Shown here: positions 27,462 through 35,693 of the stretch, one piece after another | Position numbering within the stretch: the first letter of the stretch is position 1 | How the letters are laid out: every line of letters begins with the position of its first letter | Assembly: GCF_022230925.1 (NCBI RefSeq) | Contig: NZ_JAKKFH010000011.1 | Location: forward strand, 1-64,000 | Reading direction: 5' to 3' | Length of the DNA: 64,000 nucleotides | DNA from: Micromonospora alfalfae | Lineage (GTDB): Bacteria > Actinomycetota > Actinomycetes > Mycobacteriales > Micromonosporaceae | Notes under the pieces: generated by a model | Told to the model about the DNA's origin: nothing | Databases searched by the model: none | What the model saw: the letters and a program-made list of their open reading frames with translations, nothing else | Made by a program: the position numbers and the translations under genes

Positions 27462-28832
27462 CTAGTGAGCGCGTGATTGGTTGCCCCGCCTTGCGGTGGG
27501 GGCGGTCCCGGTCTTGCCGGCGGATGCCGTGCCGGGTTCACGTTTCACAGCCACCTGCCCTTGTGTGTGGGTCTTCTGGTCGGCTCCGCGTGCTGCCACC
27601 GAGCCACTCCCGGCGGTGTTGAGCTCGGCCGCGAGGGCGGCCAGGTTGAGTGCGGCGTTGCGGTCACGGTCGATGACCAGACCGCACGCCTCACAGTCGT
27701 ACTCACGCTCGTGCAGGGCGAGCTTGGCTTTTACCGCGCCGCAACCCGAGCAGGTTTTCGAGGACGGATACCAGCGGTCGGCCACGAGCAACCGGCCGCC
27801 GTTCCACCTGGTTTTGTATGCCAGCTGACGGCGGATCTCGGCGAACCCGGCGTCAGCGATGTGCCGGGCCAGCCGCTGGTTGCGCAGCATGCCCGCGACG
27901 TTCAGGTCTTCGACAACGATGGTGCCGTGTTCGCGTGTCAGCCTCGTGGTGAGCTTGTGCAGCCCGTCGCGGCGCAGGTTCGCGACTCGCGCATGGGCGC
28001 GACCAAGTCGGTCCGAGGCGCGTTGCCAGCGGTTCGAGGGGCGACAGCCGGTGCGCCGGTCGGGGCCGGACTTCCGCGACGACGCCCGACCGAGCGCCCG
28101 CAGTCGGGCCTGCGCGGCGACGAGGTGGCGCGGGTTGTCGACCCGCTCGCCGGTGGACAACACCGCAAGATGTTTGATCCCGACATCCACCCCCACCACC
28201 GAGCCGCGCCGGGCCGGTTGCCGTTCGGTCCGCTGCACCTCGACGGTGAACGAGACGTGCCACCGTCCGCCGTCGCGGCGCACGGTGGCGGACATGATCC
28301 GCGCGGTGCCGCCCTCGATACGGCGGGCGAGCTTGCGGGCGGATTCGTGCAGCTTCAACCGTCCCAGCCTCGGCAGCACCACGTGCCGGCGGTCGGGCTC
28401 GACGCGGATCGCGCCGGTGGTGAACCGCACCGACGGTGTGCCACGGCGGCGGGACTTGAAGCGGGGGAAACCGACCGGCCTGCCGGCCCGCCCGCCCTGA
28501 CGGGAGTCAGCCCAGTTCTTCAAGCCGCGGGCGAGAGCGTCCAGGCCGGTGTTGAACGCCTCTTTCGACACCTCACCCCACCACGGCGCCGCTTTGGCCT
28601 TCGCTTCGTTCCACGCCTTGCGCAGCCCGGCGAGCGACCACGGCAGTGACGGCGTCAGGAACTCATCCGGCACCCCATAGGAGCGCTCCGCAGCGCGCTG
28701 GTCCATGACCGCCTTGACCCGGGCGAGCGCCCAGTTGTGCGCCACTCGCGCGGCCCCCACATGCGCCCTCACGGCGCGTTCCTGGCCTGGGGTGAGGTCG
28801 AGGGCGAACCGGTAAGCCTGGATCGTCTTCAC
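27462..28832 (-). CDS. tnpB: TnpB RNA-guided nuclease of an IS607-type element
   Basis: The 456-residue protein has the TnpB layout: N-terminal helical region (IQAYRFALDLTPGQERAVRAH), RuvC motif I with Asp in VGVDVGIKHLAVLS, motif II with Glu in IVVEDLNVAGM, zinc finger (CSGCG...YDCEACG) and motif III Asp in DRDRNAALNLAAL. All catalytic positions are intact. TnpB cleaves DNA guided by an RNA made from the element's end overlapping its own 3' end. GTG at 28832 has GAGGATCC upstream and overlaps the relic tnpA stop codon. The basic 40-residue tail is typical. Confidence 0.9.
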   Translation of the reverse strand: MKTIQAYRFALDLTPGQERAVRAHVGAARVAHNWALARVKAVMDQRAAERSYGVPDEFLTPSLPWSLAGLRKAWNEAKAKAAPWWGEVSKEAFNTGLDALARGLKNWADSRQGGRAGRPVGFPRFKSRRRGTPSVRFTTGAIRVEPDRRHVVLPRLGRLKLHESARKLARRIEGGTARIMSATVRRDGGRWHVSFTVEVQRTERQPARRGSVVGVDVGIKHLAVLSTGERVDNPRHLVAAQARLRALGRASSRKSGPDRRTGCRPSNRWQRASDRLGRAHARVANLRRDGLHKLTTRLTREHGTIVVEDLNVAGMLRNQRLARHIADAGFAEIRRQLAYKTRWNGGRLLVADRWYPSSKTCSGCGAVKAKLALHEREYDCEACGLVIDRDRNAALNLAALAAELNTAGSGSVAARGADQKTHTQGQVAVKREPGTASAGKTGTAPTARRGNQSRAH

Positions 28833-28957
28833 GTCGGATCCTCGATGACCACCTCGGCCGCGCGGCGAGCCGGTACGCGGGAACAGGCAACGTCCCGGAC
28901 TCGTACCGCCGTCGCGTACGAGACGCCGGTAGCCGCCGCCCACTCCTTCAAGTTCAC
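28829..28957 (-). pseudogene. truncated, frameshifted IS607 TnpA serine recombinase
   Basis: A GTG at 28957 starts MNLKEWAAATGVSYATAVR, the characteristic N-terminal MerR-like helix-turn-helix of IS607 TnpA. The frame then departs from the family. In another frame the sequence continues RYESGTLPVPAYRL, the expected next part, so a small deletion or frameshift lies near position 28900. The whole recombinase domain is missing. The residual frame ends in TGA overlapping the tnpB GTG (GTGA), so translation coupling may remain. Confidence 0.75.
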
Positions 28958-29140
28958 ACCGCCCCTCTAGACGACCACTGAACACTCCTGACCGTCAGAA
29001 CGCCAGCAGTTACTTCCCCTCCAGTGGATCGGCCGGGCACAGGATATGCGCTGCGTCAATGTCCCGTGGACCCTGCGTGGCCGCCCGTCGCGGGGCAACC
29101 GGTACCATCCGTGGACGAATCCGGCGGCGAGAGGGCATCC

Positions 29141-29860
29141 GTGGGCGCGCGTTTCGAAGAGCTGGCCTGGCGAGAGACCCCGATCGGCGCGATCAGCCTG
29201 CGCCGACGCCGGGACCCGGCACTCCAGGTCGAGGTCTACGAGGTCAAGCTCGACGACGAGTACCTGATGTCCAGCCTCTTCCCGGTCGCGGAGATCGAGC
29301 TGGCCCGGCTCGGTCTCGCCGAGGTGGCCGGTGAATCGCTCGACGTGGTGGTGGGCGGTCTCGGGCTGGGTTACACCGCCTGCGCGGCGCTGGGCGACCC
29401 CCGGGTGCGCTCACTGTTCGTGGTGGAGGCGATCGAGGACGTGATCGACTGGCACCAACGAGGGCTGTTGCCGTTCGCGGCAGGGCTCGCCGAGGACCCG
29501 CGGACCCGCTTCGTGCAGGCCGACTTCTTCGCGGCGGTGGCCGGTGACATTGGCTTCGACACAGAGGTGCCCGGCCGGCGGTTCGACGCGGTGCTGCTCG
29601 ACGTCGACCACTCCCCGCGCAACGTCCTGCACCCGAGCCACGCGGCGTTCTACCCGCCGGCCGGGTTGCGTCGCCTGGCCGCCCTGCTGCGCCCCGAGGG
29701 CGTCTTCGCGCTCTGGTCGGACGACCCGCCGGACGCCGAGTTCACCGCCGCGCTCACCGAGGTGTTCGCGAGCGTACGCGCGCATGTCGTGCCGTTCGCC
29801 AATCCGCTGACCGGCGGGGAGTCGGCAAACACCGTCTACGTGGCGCGTACCGGCTCCTGA
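29141..29860 (+). CDS. spermidine synthase-like methyltransferase-fold protein
   Basis: The 239-residue protein has the SAM-type binding motif DVVVGGLGLGYTACAAL, acidic LFVVEAIEDVIDWH and the FDAVLLDVDHSP motif seen in polyamine-synthase-like proteins. The aminopropyltransferase substrate pocket is not clear, so the activity is unknown. GTG at 29141 is preferred: GAGAGGG sits 5 nt upstream. An upstream GTG at 29111 is in frame. Confidence 0.78.
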   Translation: MGARFEELAWRETPIGAISLRRRRDPALQVEVYEVKLDDEYLMSSLFPVAEIELARLGLAEVAGESLDVVVGGLGLGYTACAALGDPRVRSLFVVEAIEDVIDWHQRGLLPFAAGLAEDPRTRFVQADFFAAVAGDIGFDTEVPGRRFDAVLLDVDHSPRNVLHPSHAAFYPPAGLRRLAALLRPEGVFALWSDDPPDAEFTAALTEVFASVRAHVVPFANPLTGGESANTVYVARTGS

Positions 29861-29957
29861 TCGACTTCGGTGTGCCGCGCGCGCATGGTGTCGGCCGGAC
29901 GGGGAACGAGAAGCCGGGGCCGGCCGCACCAGGCGCGGCCGGTTACGGGAGGTCGAC

Positions 29958-30134
29958 ATGCGTGCACTGCTCTGGGTTGTCGGCGTGGTCGCCGGCGTGC
30001 TGATCCTGCTCGGGTTGGTTCTCGAGGCGGTCCGCTGGCTGATCATCATCGGTGTGATCGCGCTGGTGATCGTGATCGTCTGGGGCTTCGTCAAGGGGCG
30101 GCAGGCCATGAGTCACCAGTCCCGCCGACGGTGA
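29958..30134 (+). CDS. small two-helix membrane protein
   Basis: A 58-residue product, MRALLWVVGVVAG..., has two hydrophobic segments (residues 3-23 and 27-44) split by EAVRW and a basic, Ser/Arg-rich tail. ATG is preceded by GGGAGG at a 5-nt gap, an excellent ribosome site. A hairpin (CCGGCCGC 29920-29927 with GCGGCCGG 29935-29942) lies just upstream of that site. Similar tiny hydrophobic proteins are common in actinomycetes; the function is unknown. Confidence 0.7.
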   Translation: MRALLWVVGVVAGVLILLGLVLEAVRWLIIIGVIALVIVIVWGFVKGRQAMSHQSRRR

Positions 30135-30150
30135 CCGGCGGCGGGGCCGG

Positions 30151-31953
30151 TCAGAACCAGTCCGGGCGCATGTCGAGCGTGGTTCGGTCCATGTTCGCCA
30201 GCAGGTCGAACTGCGGGCCGGTGCGGGGCAACTCGACTGCGAAGAAGTAGCGGGCGGCCTGCCGCTTGCCGGCGTGGAACGCGTCGCCGGCGCCCTCCGC
30301 CGGCAGCGCCAGCACCTGCTCCAACCACATCCACGCGATCACCACGTGCCCGACGGCCTCCAGGTAGGCGCTGGCGTTGGCCAGTGCGAGCACCGGGTCA
30401 CCGTCGGCCCACAGTCGGCGGGTGACAGCGGTGACCCGGTCCACCGCGGCGGCCAGCCGGTCCGCCAGCTCGGACGCCTCTCCCCCGACCTTCCGGGCCC
30501 GCTCGACCGTGTCACCGATCGTCGTGGTCAACAGGGCGAGACCAGCGCCGCCCTGCATGATCATTTTGCGTCCCAGCAGGTCCAGTGCCTGGATGCCGTG
30601 GGTGCCCTCGTGGATCGGGTTGAGCCGGTTGTCCCGGTAGTGCTGCTCCACATCGTGGTCGCGGGTGTAGCCGGCACCGCCGAGCACCTGGATCGCGAGG
30701 TCGTTGGCGGCGAGGCACCACTGCGACGGCCAACTCTTGGTGATGGGGGTGAGCACGTCCAGCAGCAGGTGCGCGCGCTCGCGGTCGGCCTCGGCCGGTG
30801 CGGTCTTCTGCTCGTCGAGCAACCGCGCGCAGTAGAGCACCAGCGCCAGCGCCCCCTCCACGTAGCTCTTCTGGGCCAGCAGCATCCGTCGGACGTCAGG
30901 GTGGTCGATGATCGGCACCTGTGCGGCGGCCGGGTCCTTCGCGCCGACCGGCCGGCCCTGCGGCCTTTCCTTCGCGTACGCCAGGCTCTTGAGGTAGCCG
31001 GTGTAACCCAGCGCGGTGGCGCCCGCCCCGACCCCGATCCGGGCCTCGTTCATCATATGGAACATCTGCGCCAGACCCTGATGCGGCGCACCGACCAGGT
31101 GACCGACGGCTCCGGCGCGGCCGGCCGGGGCGTGCGCGCCGTCACCGAAGCTGAGCAGGGTGTTTGTGGTGCCCCGGAATCCCATCTTGTGGTTGAGCCC
31201 GGCCAACGCCACGTCGTTGCGCTCGCCGAGCGACCCGTCCGGTCCGACCAGCACCTTCGGCACGATGAACAGCGAGATGCCCTTGACGCCGGGCGGCGCG
31301 CCCGGGATGCGCGCCAGCACCAGGTGGACGATGTTCTCGGCCAACTCGTGGTCACCGCCGGAGATCCACATTTTGGTGCCGAAGAGCCGGTACGTGCCGT
31401 CCGCCTGCGGCTCGGCGCGGGTGGTGATGTCGGCCAGCGAACTGCCGGCGTGCGGCTCGGACAGGCACATGGTGCCGAAGAACCGGCCGTCCAGCATGGG
31501 CCGGACGTAGGTGTCCACCTGCTCGGGGCTGCCGTGGGCCAGCAGCAGGTTGGCGTTGCCCAGGGTCAGGAACGGGTACGCCGAGGTGGCCACGTTTGCG
31601 GCCTGGAACCAGGTGAAGCACGCCGCCGCGACGGCGTGCGGCAGTTGCAGGCCACCGACAGCGGCGTCCAGCCCGGCAGTGAGCAGGCCCGTCTCGGCGA
31701 AGCTGTCCAACGCCGCACGGACCTGCGGGATCAGCCGCACCCGCTGCCCGTCGAAGGTGGGCTCGGCCAGGTCGGCGGCACGGTTGTGCGGGGCGAACTG
31801 CTCGGTGGCCACCCGCTCGGCGAGATCGAGGGCGTCGTCGAAGGTCTCCCGGGAGTGCTCGGCGTAGCGGGGCCGCTCGACGAGCTCGGACACCCGCAGC
31901 CACTCGTGCAGCAGGAAGTCGAGGTCACGGCGGGAGAGCAGGGTGGACGGCAC
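30151..31953 (-). CDS. acyl-CoA dehydrogenase, DmdC-like 600-residue type
   Basis: The 600-residue flavoprotein has the long ACAD architecture: LHEWLRVSELVERPRY N-terminal extension, MCLSEPHAGSSLADITTRA and KMWISGGDHELAENIVH in the middle domain, the NPIHEGTHGIQALDLLGRK segment with the catalytic Glu, and a C-terminal helical domain. It oxidises acyl-CoA thioesters; members include 3-methylmercaptopropionyl-CoA and fatty-acyl-CoA dehydrogenases. GTG at 31953 is selected since GAGGAG lies 4 nt before it. No electron-transfer flavoprotein or thiolase genes are adjacent. Confidence 0.9.
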   Translation of the reverse strand: MPSTLLSRRDLDFLLHEWLRVSELVERPRYAEHSRETFDDALDLAERVATEQFAPHNRAADLAEPTFDGQRVRLIPQVRAALDSFAETGLLTAGLDAAVGGLQLPHAVAAACFTWFQAANVATSAYPFLTLGNANLLLAHGSPEQVDTYVRPMLDGRFFGTMCLSEPHAGSSLADITTRAEPQADGTYRLFGTKMWISGGDHELAENIVHLVLARIPGAPPGVKGISLFIVPKVLVGPDGSLGERNDVALAGLNHKMGFRGTTNTLLSFGDGAHAPAGRAGAVGHLVGAPHQGLAQMFHMMNEARIGVGAGATALGYTGYLKSLAYAKERPQGRPVGAKDPAAAQVPIIDHPDVRRMLLAQKSYVEGALALVLYCARLLDEQKTAPAEADRERAHLLLDVLTPITKSWPSQWCLAANDLAIQVLGGAGYTRDHDVEQHYRDNRLNPIHEGTHGIQALDLLGRKMIMQGGAGLALLTTTIGDTVERARKVGGEASELADRLAAAVDRVTAVTRRLWADGDPVLALANASAYLEAVGHVVIAWMWLEQVLALPAEGAGDAFHAGKRQAARYFFAVELPRTGPQFDLLANMDRTTLDMRPDWF

Positions 31954-32106
31954 GGCACTCCTCAGCGGGCACGGGGGCGGGTCGGGCCGGGGCGACGGCC
32001 CACTGTCGCCCCGCCCATCCTGGCGGATCCACAGGACGCGCACCACCGGCCCGGGCCGGCTTCGACGAGCGGAACTTGTCACACCGACCGCCTAGCGTCG
32101 TTGCCC

Positions 32107-32529
32107 GTGAGCGCACCTGGAGACGTCCCGCCCGAGGTCCTCGACCGGCTGCGGCCGATCTGCCTCGGGCTGCCGGAGACCTACGAGGAGCCCGCCTGGG
32201 TCGGCACCCGCTGGCGGATTCGCAAGCGGACCATCGCCCACGTGCTCACCGTCGACCCCGATCGCCAGCCGGTGCACGCACGGGCCGCCGCACTCGACCA
32301 GCCCGCCTGCCTGCTGACCTTCCGGTCGCCACTCGACGAGATCGCCGGGCTCCTCGCCACCGGGCACCCCTTCTACAAACCGGACTGGAGTGCGAACGTG
32401 ATGGGCATGGTCCTGGACGAGAACACCGACTGGGAGGAGGTGGGTGAGTTGCTCACCGAGAGCTACGTCGTCATGGCCCCGAAGCGGCTCGCCGCCCGGA
32501 TCGGCCCCCCGGCACCGCCGACAGGCTGA
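32107..32529 (+). CDS. MmcQ/YjbR family protein
   Basis: The 140-residue protein matches the MmcQ/YjbR fold: LPETYEEPAWVGTRWRIRKRTIAHV, ACLLTFRSPLDEIAGLLATGHPFYKPDW and LLTESYVVMAPKRLAARI. The role is unknown (a DNA-binding-like fold). GTG at 32107 has no Shine-Dalgarno, but TAGCGT at 32093-32098 ends 8 nt before it, suggesting a leaderless message. Confidence 0.83.
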   Translation: MSAPGDVPPEVLDRLRPICLGLPETYEEPAWVGTRWRIRKRTIAHVLTVDPDRQPVHARAAALDQPACLLTFRSPLDEIAGLLATGHPFYKPDWSANVMGMVLDENTDWEEVGELLTESYVVMAPKRLAARIGPPAPPTG

Positions 32530-32682
32530 GCGCCGTTGGCACCCTCTCGCCGGATCAGCGCCGGCGGTGTCCTGCGGCCGGCGGTTTCGGCCGGCGCGCT
32601 CCGGGGATACCGCGCCGGATGGCAGTAGCCGTCGGTCACCGGCCGAAACCGAGGCGCCGCCGGGCGGGTGAGGAGCAGGTCC

Positions 32683-33720
32683 ATGTCGTCGCTGCCCACC
32701 GAGGAGGATCACCGGTTGACGCCGGTGTTCCAGGAAGACCGGGTGTGCACGGGCGTGACCACAGTGCGCGGGCGGGTGTTCCTGAGCTACCCGTCGGCGG
32801 ATCGGCCCGGCGTGCAGGTGGTGGAGGCGCTGCCGGACGGCCGTCGTGTCCCCTACCCCGACGCCGAGTGGAACAGTGCCAACCAATCGCCGAGTGGGGC
32901 GTTCGTGCACGTCAACGGGTTGCGCGTCGGCCCGGATGGCCGGTTGTGGATCGTCGACTCGGGTTCGCCGCAGATCGGCGGCGCGCAGGTGCCGGGCGGT
33001 GCTCGGCTGATTGCTGTCGACCCGGACGACGACAACGTGGAGCGGGTCTACCACCTCGATGAGGCGGTGCACCCGGGCAGCTACGTCGACGACGTCCGAT
33101 TCAACGGCCGGATGGCGTACTGCAGCGACGCCGGGGCGGCCGGCCTCATCGTGCTCGACCTCGACTCGGGTCGGTCGAGACGGGTGCTGGACGGGCATCC
33201 GAGCACGGCGGGCGGCCCGGTGGTCGCCGACGGTCGCGTGCTGCGCGACCCGGACGGCGCCGAGGTACACCTGCACGTGGACCAGTTGGAGGTGTCGCCG
33301 GACGGTCGCTGGCTCTACTACCAGCCGGCCTCGGGCGGAATGTCCCGGATCGCCACCCGCTGGTTGGACGACCCGTCGGTGTCCGCCGACGAGCTGGCCC
33401 GGACTGTCGAACGCTGGTGTGACACACCCAGCACCGGTGGCACTGCCATCGACGCCAACGGCACCATCTACCTCAGCGATCTGGAACGGCGGCGCGTCCT
33501 CGTCCTCGCACCCGACCGCAGCGTGCGGACGCTCGTCGCCGACCCCCGGCTGGCCTGGGTGGACGCGATGTGGCTCGACGCCGACGCGCGGCTCTGGATG
33601 CCGGCGGCCCAGCTGCACCTGACCGCCGGGCTCAACGGCGGGGTCTCGGCCGTCGACTACCCCGTGCAGATCTACCGGATACCGGTCGAGGCCGGGCCAC
33701 CCGCCCGGGACCACCCCTGA
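32683..33720 (+). CDS. major royal jelly/Yellow-type beta-propeller protein
   Basis: The 345-residue protein resembles the MRJP/Yellow family and SMP-30-like propellers: RVFLSYPSADRPG, FVHVNGLRVGPDGRLWIVDSG, SYVDDVRFNGRMAYCSDAGAAGLIVLDL and WDTPSTGG-like DTPSTGGTAIDANGTIYLSD. Bacterial members are thought to be lactonase-like or binding proteins. No signal peptide is present. GAGGAG lies 7 nt before the ATG. Confidence 0.75.
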   Translation: MSSLPTEEDHRLTPVFQEDRVCTGVTTVRGRVFLSYPSADRPGVQVVEALPDGRRVPYPDAEWNSANQSPSGAFVHVNGLRVGPDGRLWIVDSGSPQIGGAQVPGGARLIAVDPDDDNVERVYHLDEAVHPGSYVDDVRFNGRMAYCSDAGAAGLIVLDLDSGRSRRVLDGHPSTAGGPVVADGRVLRDPDGAEVHLHVDQLEVSPDGRWLYYQPASGGMSRIATRWLDDPSVSADELARTVERWCDTPSTGGTAIDANGTIYLSDLERRRVLVLAPDRSVRTLVADPRLAWVDAMWLDADARLWMPAAQLHLTAGLNGGVSAVDYPVQIYRIPVEAGPPARDHP

Positions 33721-33819
33721 GTGCCCAGTCCGGCAGCCGCCGGTTCGCACCGGGCAACCCCGGCCTGAGTACGAAAATGCCGGTGGAGAGAGTGGGGTCC
33801 GACGGGTGAAGATCAGGGT

Positions 33820-34419
33820 GTGTCCGTTCCCGCGCGTCAGATCCGTGCTCGTTACTCGACAGACACGATCACCGTGTACCAGGCGTACCCACCGGAGATC
33901 GCGCTGCCGGCGGTGGCCGCCGGTCGCTTCGTGGCTCCCTTCAAGCGTGACCGGATGACCTGGATCAAGCCGTCCTTCCTGTGGATGATGTACCGCTGCG
34001 GTTGGGCCACAAAGCCCGGGCAGGAGCGCGTCCTGTCCATCGACATCACACGGGAGGGCTTCGAGTGGGCGCTGACGCGAGCCTGCCTGAGTCATTACGA
34101 CCGGAGCCTGCACGGTGACCGGGTCACGTGGTCACGGCACCTCAAGGCCAGCCCGGTACGGGTGCAGTGGGACCCGGAACGGACACTGCACCTGAGCGCG
34201 TTGCCCTACCGGTCGTTGCAGGTCGGGCTGTCCGGCGAAGCTGTCGCCCGCTACGTCGACGACTGGACGGTCAGCATCACGGACATCACCCCCACTGTCC
34301 ACCGTGTACGGGAACTGGTGCGGGCACGGGACGTGCGAGCGGCCACCGACCACCTGCCGGCCGAACGAAGCTATCCGCTGCCGAGGCGGATCGCGGCCCA
34401 CCTCGATGCCACCGGGTGA
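33820..34419 (+). CDS. DUF4291 family protein
   Basis: The 199-residue product carries the DUF4291 hallmark: DTITVYQAYPPEIALPAV, then FKRDRMTWIKPSFLWMMYRCGW and TKPGQERVLSIDITREGF. The strongly conserved Trp/Lys/Arg residues suggest a nucleic-acid or nucleotide enzyme, but no function is established. Start GTG at 33820 has AGGG close upstream; the domain begins at residue 7. Confidence 0.83.
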   Translation: MSVPARQIRARYSTDTITVYQAYPPEIALPAVAAGRFVAPFKRDRMTWIKPSFLWMMYRCGWATKPGQERVLSIDITREGFEWALTRACLSHYDRSLHGDRVTWSRHLKASPVRVQWDPERTLHLSALPYRSLQVGLSGEAVARYVDDWTVSITDITPTVHRVRELVRARDVRAATDHLPAERSYPLPRRIAAHLDATG

Positions 34420-34496
34420 GCCAGCGCGGTCGCCGTCGCGCAGGTGCCACGCATCGCGTCGCGCAACACATCGACATTCTCGATATCCTGGCCGGC

Positions 34497-34877
34497 ATGC
34501 ACCGAAGCCGTGTGTACGCGCTGCTGATCGACGCTCCCGAGGCGGAGGCCGCCCAGGCTGCGGAGTTCTGGTCGGCGGCGCTCGGTGTCGGCACCCGGCC
34601 CGTTCCGGCCGAGCCGCAGTTCGTCGGCCTGCACGAGGCGCTGCCGGGGCTGGTCACCGCGGTCCAGGCGGTCGACGACGCGCCGCGCTTCCACCTCGAC
34701 ATCGAGACCGACGATGTGCCGGCCGAGACCGGGCGGTTGATGGCTCTGGGTGCCACCGAGGTGTCGCGGTGGCTGGAGTGCCGGATCCTGCGGGCGCCCG
34801 GTGGCCACCTGCTCTGTGTGCTTCCGGTGGCGAGTCCGCCGGAGGTGTTCGCGGCCGAGGCCCGCACCTGGTCGTGA
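34497..34877 (+). CDS. VOC family protein
   Basis: The 126-residue protein has the VOC pattern: YALLIDAPEAEAAQAAEFWSAALGV and a C-terminal ILRAPGGHLLCVLPV. It probably binds a small ligand or metal; function unknown. TATCCT at 34484-34489 lies 7 nt before the ATG and no Shine-Dalgarno is seen, so transcription is probably leaderless. Confidence 0.82.
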   Translation: MHRSRVYALLIDAPEAEAAQAAEFWSAALGVGTRPVPAEPQFVGLHEALPGLVTAVQAVDDAPRFHLDIETDDVPAETGRLMALGATEVSRWLECRILRAPGGHLLCVLPVASPPEVFAAEARTWS

Positions 34878-34916
34878 CCCGCCGACCTGTCGCAGGTCGG
34901 GGTTACGCTCCCGGCC

Positions 34917-35612
34917 ATGGCTGATTTCGTGTTGGTGGCAGGGGCGTGGCTGGGATCCTCGGCATGGGACGAGGTGGTGGCACCACTTCGGGCGGCCGGC
35001 CACGGCACCCACGCGTTGACCCTCTCCGGCCTCGCCGAGAAGCAGGGCGTGCCCGCCGGGCAGCAGACCCATGTGCAGGACATCGTCGACGAGATCGAGC
35101 GCGGCGACCTGCACGACGTGGTGCTGGTCGGGCACAGCTACTCGGGCATTCCGGTGGGTCAGGCCGCCGAGCGGATCGGCGACCGGTTGAGCCGGGTGGT
35201 CTTCGTGGACGCCGAGGTGCCTGTCGACGGTGGGTCGTTCGCCTCCGGCTGGTGGCAGGGCCAGGCGGCCTTCGAGGCGCAGATCGCCTCCAACAACGGC
35301 TACTGGGCTCCGCTCGGCGCGGCCGACGCGGACGGTCAGGGTCTCACCGACGAGCAGGTCGCCCGGCTGATCGAGGGCTGCACGCCGCATCCGGGGGCCA
35401 CCCTGACCGAGCCGGCCGTGCTGGCCCGGCCGTTGGGTGAGCTGCCGGCGACGTACGTCAAGTGCCTGCTCGACGGGCCTGAGCCCAACGACACTGTGGC
35501 GAAACTGCTGACCAGCGACCAGTGGCGACTGGTCACCATGGCCACTGGCCACTGGCCGATGTTCTCCCAGCCCACCGAGCTGGCCCGGATTCTGTTGGCG
35601 CAGGCCGGCTGA
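34917..35612 (+). CDS. alpha/beta hydrolase
   Basis: The 231-residue protein opens FVLVAGAWLGSSAWDEVVAPL (oxyanion region), has the nucleophile elbow VGHSYSGIPV, and a C-terminal ATGHWPMFSQP with the catalytic His. It is an esterase- or hydroxynitrile-lyase-like enzyme of unknown substrate. TACGCT at 34904-34909 is 7 nt before the ATG, again compatible with a leaderless mRNA. Confidence 0.86.
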   Translation: MADFVLVAGAWLGSSAWDEVVAPLRAAGHGTHALTLSGLAEKQGVPAGQQTHVQDIVDEIERGDLHDVVLVGHSYSGIPVGQAAERIGDRLSRVVFVDAEVPVDGGSFASGWWQGQAAFEAQIASNNGYWAPLGAADADGQGLTDEQVARLIEGCTPHPGATLTEPAVLARPLGELPATYVKCLLDGPEPNDTVAKLLTSDQWRLVTMATGHWPMFSQPTELARILLAQAG

Positions 35613-35693
35613 CCTTCGCTGGCCTGCGCCCGCGGCCCAGGCCAGGGCGAGCCGAGCCGCTGACGACGGCACCATCGAGCGCCGCCGCAGCCC

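Noticed and set aside
30274..32529. Long plus-strand open frame opposite the acyl-CoA dehydrogenase
   Set aside because: Only its last 140 codons (from 32107) encode a recognisable protein (MmcQ/YjbR); the rest is a G+C-driven shadow.
32092..34113. Minus-strand open frame of 673 codons over the MRJP-like and DUF4291 genes
   Set aside because: Its translation has no domain and mirrors the real plus-strand genes.
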